NCBI GenBank assembly: GCA_023627715.1
Contig: JAMAHW010000050.1
Coordinates: 213,693 to 277,692, forward strand
Length of the DNA stretch: 64,000 nucleotides
Direction: 5' to 3'
DNA from: Periconia sp. R9002
Taxonomy: Eukaryota > Ascomycota > Dothideomycetes > Pleosporales > Periconiaceae
Positions 35,102 to 47,036 of this stretch are shown here, piece after piece (the stretch's first letter is position 1; each line of letters opens with the position of its first letter). The notes below the pieces were generated by a model. That model was not told the origin of the DNA, made no database searches, and saw only the letters and a program-made list of their open reading frames with translations. The position numbers were made by a program, and so were the translations under genes.

Positions 35102-36185
35102 ATGGAGAAATATTCGCAGTTCCGTGATCCAGGTATGTTCAACCGCTTTGGACTCACTGGGAGCCGTTGTGGCAGTGGAACAGAAGGCTTACAATACGTA
35201 CGCAGGCACGGGGATAGCTCCTTTCCTACCGATTCCCACTCCAACCGCCGCCGCCGTCTGGACGCCTGTCCACATCTTGCTCTTCCTCTTCCGCGCACCT
35301 TTCCTCGTCTCTCTGTCCCTGTTCTATTTCATCTTCCTCGAGTTCCTACCCGTTGCGAACTTCATCAAACGATGCGTATTATGGGTCATACTTGCAATAC
35401 CAGGTGTTTGGTGGGTGGACCTGCAAGTCGACGGTGTGAAGAGGGGCAAACTCGCCGAAAAACAAGACCATCTACCACACGCAGGCACCATCATAGCGGC
35501 CAGCTTCGTGAGCCCGTTGGATCCGCTTTACCTAGCTGGCATTTTCACACCCATCTTTACTAGAAGCTGGCCGGGGGAGAAAGGAGTAGAAGTCATATCG
35601 TTGTGCAGCGCGATCCGTCTCGCTTTTTCGAGACCTGAATTGGAGCCACCGGCAAATGCGAAACTGTTCACACTGAAGGAATTGACGAAGAATTACCCCA
35701 ACTCAATCATATGCGTGTTTCCTGAATGCACGACGACCAACGGTCGCGGAGTGTTGCGATTTAGTCCCAGCCTTTTGACCGCTGACCCCAGCACGAAAAT
35801 TTACGCGGTACATGTCAAGTATTCGCCCGGAGACATCACCACACCAGTACCTGGAAATATTCTTAGCTGGACGTGGCGACTCCTCTCGAAACCCACCCAC
35901 TACATGCGCGTACGTATCGCACGTCATATATTCAACGACACATCACTGCCGCCCAATGCGGCCAAAACGGACGGAGGCGTTATGGGCTTCGAGGCCAATA
36001 TTTTTGACAGCCCTCACCTGCAACACAGGTTGGTAAATGGGGACGGAGTAGACGAACAGCAGGGAGAGGAATGGCTAGAGAACATCCGCGAAGATTTTGC
36101 CAGGCTCGGGAGAGTGAAAAGGACAGCATTGGGTGTACAGGAGAAGTCTGAATTTGTCAAGATTTGGACGAGGAGAAGGAGGTAG
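35102..36185 (+). CDS. LOA1/Vps66-like lysophospholipid acyltransferase
   Basis: Two exons (35102-35132 and 35206-36185) give about 336 residues. The protein belongs to the PlsC acyltransferase superfamily, in the branch of yeast Loa1 (Vps66), which acylates lysophosphatidic acid at the ER and lipid droplets. Hydrophobic segments lie at about 31-58 and 64-82. The acyltransferase block I region reads SFVSPLD at 110-116; the usual His of HX4D is not present. Block III reads FPECTTTNGRGVL at 182-194, where FPEGTTTNG is expected, so position 185 is Cys instead of Gly. The C-terminus carries VRIARHIFND and a charged tail. Exon 1 is only 31 nt, but its frame extends naturally into the domain. Confidence 0.82.
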
Positions 36186-36655
36186 ACGATGAGAGCAACA
36201 CGCATGCAAGCTTGCTGATTGTTTCATACATGAGAGACGATAAAATAGTTCATGGTAGATAATGTAGCATTTCAGCGAATACATTCGACTGGTGATTATT
36301 TTCTTCCTACGTGTACCATGGAATGTATAATGAATGGGCATCTGTGGTTTCTTTCTAACACGGTGACGACATTTACGGTTCTCCATCCCTAAAGAGGGAT
36401 TCAATCTCGTGGGGTCCAAGCTCTTTTGCCCCGCGACCGAACGGGGTCCTTGTCAGCCTTGCCTTGGAGAAATAAGCTTTGGCGCAAAACGGAGCTCCCT
36501 TGCACATCCATCCCACCTAGATGATCACCACAGTATCAAAACAAGCACCGTGAACAGCACATCCTGAGCTCCGACGATCTTGATCACACTTCGACTTTTC
36601 CCACTCTCACTAGAGCCACAGTCGCGGCCCGCAAGCAGCGTGCGGCTTAACAAGC
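36186..36655. other. Short intergenic region
   Basis: About 470 bp between tandem genes. It holds the 3' untranslated region of the acyltransferase gene and the promoter of the Sds22 gene. Nothing else is seen. Confidence 0.6.
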
Positions 36656-37994
36656 ATGGCCGGCCCCTCCGAGTCGTCCGATCCAGCCCCGCATGTTGAA
36701 GTCGACCCCGCGACCATAGACGCACCCTCAGGCCCTGATACGGGGGAAAAGAAGGACAAACCCAGGGATAGTAAAGGCTGGGATGGAAAATTGAGACTGG
36801 GCAAAAACACACTGGGGGACGGTCCATCCGACGCACGAATACAAAGCGATCCAGAGGAAGAGTCGGAAGACGATGGCCCGCCGCCCGAACAGCTGGCAGC
36901 AGATGAAGACTTGCTGGACGACGTACCAACCGACGAGGATGAGATCGACTTGGTGCATTTGCGGATATCAAGCATTCCCGCTCTGCGATTGGAGAGATTT
37001 GAGAAGCTCCAGGTAAGGCATCGGTGGCTCGAGTAAAGATACATTGGGCTGTATACTAAGACATCGGCGTGCAGCGACTCTGCCTCCGACAGAACCAGAT
37101 CGAGGATATCGAAATACCAGATCAACTAGCATCCACGTTAAAAGAGCTAGACCTATACGACAACTTGATATCTCACATACGGGGGCTCGATGCTTTCACT
37201 CAGCTGAAATCACTGGACCTATCCTTCAACAAGATCAAGCACATCAAGCGTGTCAGCCACCTAACACAATTGACAGACTTGTTCTTTGTACAAAACAAGA
37301 TAAGCACGATTGAGAACTTGGAAGGGTTAAGCAATTTGAAACAGATTGAGCTGGGCGCAAATCGGATACGGGTAGGCGAATGGTGCTTGTGATCGTCTTG
37401 GCATTTACAAGCAGCTAACATCGTGTCAGGAAATACAAAACCTTGACACTTTAACAGGTCTGGAGCAGCTTTGGCTTGGCAAGAACAAAATCACTGAGCT
37501 CAAAGGCCTTTCCAGCTTGACCAACCTGAAGGTGCTCTCCATACAATCCAATCGCTTGACTTCCATCTCCGGTCTGTCTGGACTCACGTCCCTCGAGGAA
37601 CTGTACATTTCACACAATGCCATCACTGAGATATCAGGCCTCGAAAACAACTTAAATCTCCAGACAATCGACATCTCTGCCAATCCTATCGAGCATCTCA
37701 CGGGCCTGAAACACTTGACCAAGTTGCAGGAGTTTTGGGCAAGTAGCTGTAAACTGGGAAGCTTTGAAGAGATTGAGCAAGAGCTAGGCCCATTAGAGGA
37801 GTTAGAGACGGTATATTTTGAAGGAAATCCGCTGCAAAAAAGGCAAATGCCCTTGTACAGAAACAAAGTGAAGCTGGCGCTTCCGCAAGTGAAACAGATC
37901 GACGCGAGTAAGTGGCCTTTTCCAATAGAAGACCAATGCGCCACTCATATGGGACGTTGCTGACAGGTGTATAGCGTTTGTGAGGGTTTCGTGA
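36656..37994 (+). CDS. sds22: Sds22, protein phosphatase 1 regulatory subunit
   Basis: Four exons (36656-37012, 37075-37371, 37430-37907, 37975-37994) give about 383 residues. An acidic, Asp/Glu-rich N-terminus of about 95 residues precedes about eleven SDS22-type leucine-rich repeats, each near 22 residues (for example LKELDLYDNLISHIRGLDAFTQ). An LRR cap ends with YRNKVKLALPQVKQIDATFVRVS. The final exon is only 20 nt and supplies the conserved TFVRVS terminus. Sds22 binds PP1 catalytic subunit (Glc7/BimG) and controls its maturation and nuclear function in mitosis. Confidence 0.94.
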
Positions 37995-40767
37995 TGCCCA
38001 CTTACTAATGTTCGGTTGTGTTGCTCTTTACTGTCTTTAGGAGGAAATAACAAAAGTACGCAAAGGCCGTGATATTCCTTCACCTTAATCATTACTAGAA
38101 AGCAAGTGCTATCTTCCCGCGACTATTATTGCTTTCCTCCAATAAGTTGGATGGCGGATCATGAGGACAGGGAAAACCGGTGAAAAGTAGCATAGTGTTA
38201 CCCCAATGCTTTACACAATTCTGGCCAAAAAAGAAGCCATTATTACGTAAAGAGATGGGTACGTCTGAATAGATATGAGAATCATGAATATCCCCCCAAC
38301 AACTTTCGGAGAATTACACTTGCATTTATGTATGTACCACGTTAATAACCTTGATTTTTCTCTCTTCGATATTGTAAGCAGACGGATCACGACAAACATT
38401 CTTCGACGGTGTAGGACACATGTGCATCTTTGATCCTATGTTCTACCTTTGTCTTGAGCATCCATCTGCTCATGCATTTGGCGAACTTTACGCAATTTAG
38501 CGTTCATGGTGTAGACGCAGGGACATGAGATAGAGTTTCGCGCCAACGCCACAGGCAACATACAGAGGGGTCGCACGTCGGGTCGTTGCATATCGGGAGA
38601 TTAGTGTACTCGATGTCAATTGACTAATTGTAAAAAAACGGAGGAGAAAGATCAAAATCCTGATTTATTCAACAACATAAACGTGCGCAAATAGTTGCCC
38701 GTGTGCCCGTCCTGGCCGAGGACGTTACCAAGTGTTTTCCCCTACCTGTGTCGATACCCAAGGTAGCAATACTCTGTGAGGATCCAATTCAATTTCATAT
38801 AACAACATAATTCAGCAACAAGATCCGGATATGCGACATCCAGGCGTGCGACCCCTCTGTATACACCGGGGGAACCAAAGAGCCCAACAATGCTAGTGAT
38901 TCTTGCTCCGGGAATAAAGAATTGAGAACGTACGAGAAAATTTGTGGGGTGGTCGTGCTGGAGGAGAATTCAAACTACTAGTACGTAGCGCATAGATTTT
39001 GGCCGCCGGAGATCCACCCCGACAACTAAGCGATGAACTTTTTTTCTCTAGAGACGATGATCTGGTTCGCGATGCCTTGGGAAGAACGACTAGGGTTAGC
39101 GATGTGGCGTCATGGCCAGAGTGGTTGGGTCGATGAATTTCGCAATACCTAGAAACTGAGGGACCACGATAGTTTTGGCTGGGCGCGTTTCGGCCTCAAC
39201 AACCGCGCCTCGGCACACGATCCGAGTGTATTGTTATGTAAACCTCAAAAATGCGGTAGCACGGTCAGTTGGGTTTCAACCGAGATTGAGCATTGGGCAT
39301 GCGAGCGTCCGGGGAACGGGGAAAGGAAAACATGGTTTGGGCTTCCTGGCAGTGGCTTGAGATCAATTGATGATTTTGAGATTGCGAAACCAGGAACAAA
39401 GGTAGATCCTCCGAGGCCCCATGCCATACCAACAACCTTGTCACAATATGTACACCATTGATCTGCATTTGTGTGTTTGAGAAGCGGTGCAGTTGGAGCA
39501 CGACTTTCCCATAATGTGGTGACGAGGCGTGAAAACTTCGTTGCACGAGGCGAGACAACCAGAATACCCCCTTAGTTTTGCGCGCCCATGTACTAGACGA
39601 CGCCCCCGTGGGACGTCTACGAACCGGCTCAAATTTGTTCAACACCTAATGCAACACTGAAATGCGGTACGGGGTTTCGATGGTTGACTATGGCTCGGTT
39701 CCTGCGTACAATGCACGCTTTCCATACATGTACCATTCGAGAATACATGCCCTCCTTCACTCAACACTTGGCATGCAAAACACCTGCAGCAATTACACGC
39801 AGTACATCCATGCCAATCAAACAGCCAATCACGTCACTTCAGCCTCCCTTCAAAACGCTAACTGAAAACGCAGCCAATCCAGCATGACAACCGCTGTCAG
39901 ACGCGCCCTAGTGCGTGTATATGTGAGACTTCGTGCGAGCATAAAGTTTACAGGTTCATCACTGCGTTTCCCCCTCGACCGCAAGCCCAGCGACTCACTT
40001 GGCGAGCAAGATATTGCTCGAGCATGTTTTGTCCTTCTCTTCGTACGGATCCTGCCGTGAACTTATGATTTTTCTGGGGAGTTATCGGACGATTTTTTGG
40101 TACGCCCGCAGCGTCGGCGAAGTGGCACGAGCAGTGGGTCTTAGACGTGAAAATACTGCGGCTGTAGCTTGATTGGTTTGCCACGAATTCCATATGATGT
40201 ATTCTGTTTGCTTATGGGTATATACGGAGCAAGGAGATTTTGGTCGTAGTGTTTTCCCTACTGTCCCCTGTATTAGGGGGTGGGAAGCCACTAAAGCCAT
40301 CGAATTGATGCGGGAAATATCATGAAATTCTACCTCAAGAGGTTGATTCATGCTCCAAGCTAATAAAGATCGCGCTGCAGACAAACAAGTGAAGCGTAAC
40401 ACGGCACAGGTTCCTGTACGCACCAAAATAAGCTGGCACTAATTTAGCATCTCGGGGGTTCTTTCGAAAATCGAGACCCCTCGATGCCTTGGCGGGCCAG
40501 GAGCAAGACGATCCGGACGGGAGCTTGCCGACTTTGGATATGGTAGTCGAAGTGAAAGCGAGCCTTTTTTGTGGGTTTGAAAGGTTTCGGGTGGCCTCCG
40601 GGGAACCCGGAATATGCATTTCTAACCCTCATTTCCCCTCTTCATCCCTGTGCAACCTCAAGTTCGGTTCAAATATAAGAATCAGCTACAAGGGTCGTCA
40701 TTCCAAGTCTGCTGGTGTCTGTGTAGATTGTCGTGACCTTCCCTTCGCTCGGCCACTTCTTCACAGA
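37995..40767. other. Intergenic region containing a MITE
   Basis: About 2.8 kb without a supported gene. A terminal-inverted-repeat element sits at 38563-38860 (listed separately). A 126-codon minus frame at 39265-39645 has no family motif. The rest shows no pattern I can interpret. Confidence 0.55.
38563..38860. mobile_element. MITE with TA target-site duplication (Tc1/mariner-like)
   Basis: The 15-bp ends CAGAGGGGTCGCACG and CGTGCGACCCCTCTG are perfect inverted copies, and both are flanked by TA. The inverted similarity continues imperfectly for about 25 further bases on each side, giving a TIR near 40 bp. The interior of about 220 bp is AT-rich with no open frame. Size, TIR and TA duplication fit a non-autonomous Tc1/mariner-type element. 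Confidence 0.7.
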
Positions 40768-42154
40768 ATGGCCGGAGTAACTGATGCACGATCAGTGGCC
40801 CAGCGAGATGCTTGCCTAGGTGTTGCAACATCATTCACCATTTTTTCCAGTAAGTCATTACAGCATCTCCGGTTTTGACATAATCTAATCTTAATTTTGG
40901 TCAGTCTTGATAGTTGGTGTACGATTTTACACTCGTGCTGCCTATGTTCGTAGTCCGGGTAAAGATGATTACGCAATGGTGGCAGCATTGGTGAGTGAGC
41001 TTTCCAATCCAGTCATTGAGAAATGCTAAGTACATATTCATCAGATCTTCACGGTCGGGTATCTCGCCTGCATCTGGGTGCTCAATTCAGCGGGTCTGGC
41101 ATTGAGCATGAGCGTCCTTACCCTGGACGAGGAGATCACGCAGCTGAAGACGACGGTTGCGATCGAGGTTTTATATTACCTCGCTGTATTCTTAATCAAG
41201 CTTTCTATATGCTTCTGCTATCTGCGCATAGGTATGTTTCTTCCGATGAGTATGGTCCCTACAGCATCGTGTTGACATTCACGTTAGCTGCGGCACAGAA
41301 CTTTCAATTTGCGACGATATATACTATTTGGTTCCTCTCTCTATTCTGCGGAGTTTGCATTATATGTACCATGACGCAGTGTATTCCACTTCACAAGATG
41401 TGGGAATTTGCAAACATAGTACAGGGTAAATGCGTTAACACAACTGCGCTATTCTACGGTAAACTATACCCTCTTCCCTAACAACCCAAGAGCTCAATGG
41501 CTGAATAAAAACCTAGCAACAAGCACCATCAATATCGTAACTGACTTCTGGATCCTTTGTCTGCCCGCCCCTACACTCTTTCGAATCCAGCGTCCGAAGC
41601 ACGAAAAGGTCGCCCTCATCGTCGTGTTTTCCCTCGGCGTCTTCTCCTGCATAGCCTCCATCGTCCGCCTCCACTCTATCCGCATCTACACCGAATCCAA
41701 GGACCCCTTTTACGACTCTGTGCCCATCAATCTGTGGTCCATGATCGAAGTCAACATTGGCATCTGGTGCGCATCCATTCCGGCCCTCAAGGCCCTCGTC
41801 ACATATCGGAAGCGGCAGGGGACTACGCAAGATACAAACTCGAGCTACCGGTATTACGGTAGCGGGATGAGCGGGAAAGGCGCGAGCACGGATCTACCAT
41901 CTATCGCAGAAATTGTTCGCAGGGACGACAGCTTAGAGGGCATTAGTGATGACGACGATAACGTGCGGGTTGGTGATGGCTACAGAATGACGGCTATAGA
42001 TTTGGGAACGCCGCGCCGCGCGCACAGTGAAAGCGACGAGGTCTCTGTGCAGGTTCCGGCCAAAGTGGTGAGGAAGAAAAGTAACAATAGCACATGGAGC
42101 GGTACTGAATCTCAACGTGGCATGTATCCGGCAAATGCTGAGGATAGGGTATGA
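40768..42154 (+). CDS. Fungal rhodopsin-domain integral membrane protein (Pth11-like, no CFEM)
   Basis: Five exons (40768-40849, 40905-40990, 41045-41231, 41288-41458, 41517-42154) join in frame to about 387 residues. Seven membrane helices occupy about residues 12-270. The layout matches the fungal rhodopsin domain (PF20684): the RFYTRAAYVRSPGKDDYAMV loop after helix 1, a CIPLHKMWEF segment, GKCVNTTALFYATSTINIVTDFWILCLPAP, and a SVPINLWSMIEVNIGIWCASIPALKAL end. The cytoplasmic tail of about 115 residues is charged and Ser-rich. Relatives include Pth11-type receptors. There is no CFEM cysteine domain at the N-terminus, so receptor function is only a possibility. Confidence 0.88.
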
Positions 42155-43014
42155 TTCACTTTCCTTCTTCCTTTTATTGTAATTGTCCATTCAGCGGGTT
42201 GGGAGGATTTCTCCGGGTTTGGCGTTCGTGGCTTTTTACTTAAATTTTATGAGATTTGTACATTCTGTAGGTAGTGGGTAAGGGCAATAGCGGTGCTCAC
42301 GCAGGGCAAACACAGTGAGGCCATCTGGCAAGGGTATCAGCCAACACATCCAACTCAAGACGGGTAGAAATATGACGAAGACACGGAAACGATACGACAA
42401 GGAAACTCTGATTCCTCACGAGGGGATCAGATCTCTGTGTATATGTAATTCTGCTAGTAAAAGTACCCTTCTCTATTAGTCCATGGGGTAACTAAAATCA
42501 ATCAATTGTGTGTTGGAAACCACCAATAAGATTCCCAAGATTTAGAATTCGGTCATGAGGCATGGAAAAACAGCCGCTCAGCCATTTATCACTTCACAAA
42601 GAGACTCCGAAATAGAAAGGTACAGCATAATGATCTGCTCGCTCGCTTCAGAGTCGTCTTATCGAGGGTTTTTGCAAGGGGATTCTTGTAACAACACCAA
42701 ACAAATCTGCCAGCTTAAAAGCAATGTGTGCCCGTTTAACTGGAAATGATATATGTTATGGGATGACATGCACAGTTGTTTTCCACATAGAGTTTGTAAC
42801 TCGCAAGATTACCTAATAAATTTGGTAGATCGCGAGGCACGTCATTGTGCCAAGAAATACAGTCGCCGTTAGGCGCGGCGACCGAATGGTTAGACTGTCA
42901 CTCCCGAAAAAGTTGTGACTCCCCGCAAAATAATGTATCTGCCCCACTGCTCTTGTACTCGTGGCAGAGAGTACGCCTCCGCACTCCTCGACAATTGACA
43001 TTTGCATTGAAACC
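42155..43014. other. Intergenic region, no gene seen
   Basis: 3' untranslated and promoter sequence between tandem genes. No coding motif is visible. Confidence 0.6.
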
Positions 43015-44697
43015 ATGGCCTCCTCTCAGACTGACAATGTGGCTGTCAATGGCACGCAAAAGTACCGTATGCTTCACCACAAACCTTCCTTCCCCTCAGA
43101 CAACAAATACTCTATCCAACCAACTGACGCTTCAGCAGAAATCGCCATGTCGCAACCCGAAAATCCGTTTGCTCGATTGATCCCCGATCAGAAATTCGCG
43201 ATCATTCCACAGGTCACTCTCGAGTCTGGTGTGGTTCTATCTAATGTTCCCGTTGCATACAAGACATACGGTACCCTCTCACCTGGTGCTGACAATGCCA
43301 TGGTCATCTGTCATGCTCTCACGGGAAGTGCAGATGTAGGCGATTGGTGGGGGCCACTTCTAGGAGGGCCCGGGAAAGCCTTTGACATTTCACGATTCTT
43401 CGTGGTGTGCATCAATAGTCTGGGAAGTCCCTATGGTAGCGCAAGCCCTGTCACTGCCAAAGATGGTGACCCCTCGCTGGGCTTATATGGGCCTGAGTTT
43501 CCCTTGACAACGGTCAGAGACGATGTCAAGTAAGTTGCGTTCCACTCATCACTCTCTACCACTGGTGCTAATATGCTCAGCATCTTCAAGCTTATTCTAG
43601 ATAATCTCGGTGTGCGGCAGATTGCAGCAGTCATCGGAGGCTCCATGGGTGGTATGCTTGTCCTCGAGTTTGCATATTTCGGGAAAGACTACGTGAAATG
43701 CATCATACCGATTGCCACATCTGCTAGGTACAGTGCTTGGGGTATTAGCTGGGGTGAAGCTCAGCGCCAGAGCATTTATAGCGATCCAAAGTACGACGAT
43801 GGCTACTATAAATTCGAAGATCCGCCTACGACAGGACTAGGAGCCGCCCGCATGTCTGCCCTTTTAACATACCGTAGCCGTGATTCCTTTGAGTCACGAT
43901 TCGGGCGTAACACCCCCGATCTATCCAGAAAGCAAAACATCAACACGCAATCGCATTCTCCCACTCCCTCGACTGCGTGGGATGAACACTGGGCCATTCA
44001 TAATCATGGAAACAAGAACGCCGGATCGCCCAGGCCATCGCGCAAGAACAGTTCTACTGCAATTACAAGTACAGCGGGCGCCCAACTAGACTTGGAATTC
44101 AAGGATGCATCTCAACCCTCTACACCTCCGGTACTAATTGGCAAGGATTCCCACGGCGACAGCCCCGCCACCTCTCGAAGCAAGTCTCGAACACCCCACT
44201 ATTTTTCCGCGCAATCATACCTGCGGTATCAGGGAGAAAAATTCATCAAACGATTTGATGCCAATTGCTATATTGCCATCACAAGGAAGCTGGATACGCA
44301 CGATCTATCCCGTTACAGGTATCCAGAAGGATCCACTCCAGAAACATTGGACCCTGTTTCAGCACTCCATTATGCGCTGTCTTTGATTGAGCAACCGACG
44401 CTGGTACTCGGCATCCAATCTGATGGCCTGTTCACGTTTGCGGAGCAGCAAGAATTAGCAGCGCACATCCCCAATGCCACTTTAAAGACCATTGATTCTC
44501 CTGAAGGGCATGATGCGTTCTTGCTGGAGTTTGAGCAGGTGAACCGTCATTTGTTGGGTTTTCTAAACGAAACTCTACCCGAGATCATGCAGCGAACCCC
44601 CATCACCGACGCCAGTAATCTGGCAGATTCTGGAATGGCTGCGACCAAAACAAGCACATTTGGGGAAGCTGAAGTAGATGATATCACGGCCTGGTGA
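43015..44697 (+). CDS. met2: Homoserine O-acetyltransferase
   Basis: Two exons (43015-43529, 43581-44697) give about 543 residues. It transfers acetyl from acetyl-CoA to L-homoserine, feeding methionine synthesis. The alpha/beta-hydrolase fold shows HALTGSADVGDWWGPLLGGPGKAFD, SLGSPYGSASP and the nucleophile elbow GGSMGG with Ser193. The triad Asp is in IQSDGLF (about 453) and the His in SPEGHDAFL (about 482). A Ser/Thr-rich insert of roughly 100 residues lies between the core and the lid region (about 280-385). The ATG at 43015 follows upstream in-frame sequence without conservation. Confidence 0.94.
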
Positions 44698-45132
44698 TCA
44701 TTCAATATCTCGAGTATGTTGTCGTTTAGCATGGCGTTACACTGGAGGGAAAAAGAGGAAGAATTATGGGTTTGAGCGGATGGTCTTCGGTATATGCTTG
44801 AAAGAAGACTAAACGTGTATTATATGATGTACTCCTATCCAGATTGGAGTCTGAGGTTCAACTCCTCATCATGACGTCTGCAAATTTTGCGAATACAATT
44901 CAAATACTATTGAAAAAGTGCTAAACAAAGTATTACTTATACACAAGTATAATTATGTATTGTATCTTCTTCTAATTTTGTGACGCCAATACATGATGGA
45001 TCACTGCAGCCTTCCCCTCGACATACGCTGAAGCCAGATTGGGTATGTAAAACTCTTGTTTACGTGATAGATTATGAAAATTGATATGTTGTAATGTACT
45101 GAGGTTCGTTAACCTCCAACAAAGTGCCTCTC
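44698..45132. other. Convergent intergenic region
   Basis: A/T-rich 3' flanks of two convergent genes. Nothing else is seen. Confidence 0.6.
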
Positions 45133-46148
45133 TCAAAGCCAAGCATCCATCCATTCAATTGCCTGTACATAGGCTGCTTCTTTTGCAAATCGCTCCCGCG
45201 TTACATTAACGTTGGGTCGCACCCCAAAACCATGGAATGCGCCAGAGTAGAGGTTTTGTTGGTACGTAGCATTTTTGGCTTCTAGAACATCGATGGCAGC
45301 GCGGCGAAGAGGTTTGGTCCATTGGTTATCAAGTTCTATGCAACTGATTACTATATCTCTGTACACGACTTCAAACAAGACAGTGAAAACAAAGAGAGAA
45401 AATGTCACCGACTCACCTCCTGAAGCGATACTAATTGGACCGGAAATCGCCTGCAACTCATCTGTTGTCAGATTCGCAGGATGCGCAATGAAGCCGACAT
45501 CAATGCCCTTGCCTGCCGCCATGAATCTGGGGACATGCTTCCCTCCGAGACAATAGCCCACAGCACCCAGTTTGCGCGTAGTGCCACTGGCGTCGCTTTT
45601 TTTGATATAAGCGATAGTCGAGGCGACGATAGAGTCGGTTTCAGAAATAGGGTGGCGTGCACGCCAGTCTGTGAGGTTGAGAGCCGGAGCACCTTCGCGC
45701 ATAGTCATCGGGACTGGGTCGCCACGGAAGAGATCGGGCATCACGACTCGGTAGTTTGCGAGAGCCATTTTGTCGGCGAGACTAGCGAGGCCGTTATTAA
45801 GTTTCCCGTGATGAGCTTCGTTAGGAGTTGCAAGCTTCGTGTACGTACAGTCTGTTGTTGATGGAGGCTATGCCGTAGAAGTCTGTCACGAAGAGTATAG
45901 TTTTGAAATGCGTGTGATTGCGCGTGAGCCGAGGGAGAGTCTCGTAGATGTCAACTGAGCTATTGTGAGCAGCTTGATCGAAGTACTGTTATCTGTGCAA
46001 ACCTACCTCCATTGACGTTCTTGACTTGTCCGACAGATTCACAGCCCTGGATTTGCGTAATGCTATTACACCCAGATCTATTTGAGTGCCGGAAAGCAGT
46101 CACAAGTCCAGCGAGGTAAAAGGTAGCGAAGGTCAGCTTTAATTGCAT
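45133..46148 (-). CDS. Secreted dienelactone hydrolase family protein
   Basis: Four exons on the minus strand (46148-46007, 45954-45849, 45781-45417, 45335-45133) give about 271 residues. Residues 1-18 form a signal peptide (MQLKLTFATFYLAGLVTA), unusual for a family that is mostly cytosolic. The DLH domain (PF01738) shows ILFVTDFYGIASINNRLLADKMA, VVMPDLFRGDPVP, the nucleophile elbow GYCLGGKH with Cys, the Asp region SIASGELD and the His in SGAFHGFGVR. Cys-Asp-His is the family triad. Asn-x-Ser/Thr sites in the mature part fit secretion. The substrate is unknown; aromatic or lactone ester hydrolysis is likely. Confidence 0.88.
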
Positions 46149-47036
46149 CTTGCAGATGTAAATTTATCTAATGTCTATTGAAAAGGCGGTTGAACTTCAA
46201 GGATACTGAGCAGTTTTGGGGAGGATTATTCGCAGTTTATAAGCTTCTTTCGTCCTAAAAAAGCAAGACTAGTCTGAAATCTCAAACTGATTGCTTTTAC
46301 ATAAACGTGGTTGGGATCATGTCTTGCAGTAGTCGTGGCTGTATTCGTAATCCTAAACGATTTCCCTCTTCAGCTAATGATATACAGCTAGTACTGCATA
46401 TCTACGCAATTCCTCGGAATTGTTTCCGCGTAATTTTCAAATCGCAAGCCATTCGTAATGGTAGGCTTCGCAAAACTTTGACAATCCTATGCGGGCGGTA
46501 GCGGCCGAATACGTTACGTTAATGCCCAGACACTCAGCCTCCACCATGACGGCAGTTTTGTCCAGGAACCGTATTCAATTACGATGCCCAGCACGAATGA
46601 AAACTTAGTCGAATGCACGTGTGCACATTCTCCACGCCTATCCATTTGAAAATAGAGGGTATGCGGCTTTTGATCTAGAAGATGAATGCTGTAAAGGTCG
46701 GCTTCCAGACCAGAGCTCTACCTTTGTCGAACAACGCCGCTGATGTCATTCGAATATTCGGGTTGTAATCTGTGAATTTGCCATTATCAGTTTCCCCTGC
46801 CCAGCCATTGCTCCATGAAACCATAACTATAGTCGAGCAAGAGTATACGTACTGTGGGCCTAACCCGAGGGCGGAGTAAATAGAAAGAGGTCGACGGAGT
46901 AAAACCCATTTTACCGAAGAACCGACCGCATTTAACGCTAATGCGCCACAGTGGCTGACGCAAACTGTAAACTCAATCCTCATCAACTGCACCGTCTTTC
47001 ACACCCTACTCATTACCAAACCCATCCTAGAATGCC
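46149..47036. other. Divergent intergenic region
   Basis: About 890 bp between two divergently transcribed genes. It contains no convincing coding sequence. Confidence 0.55.
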
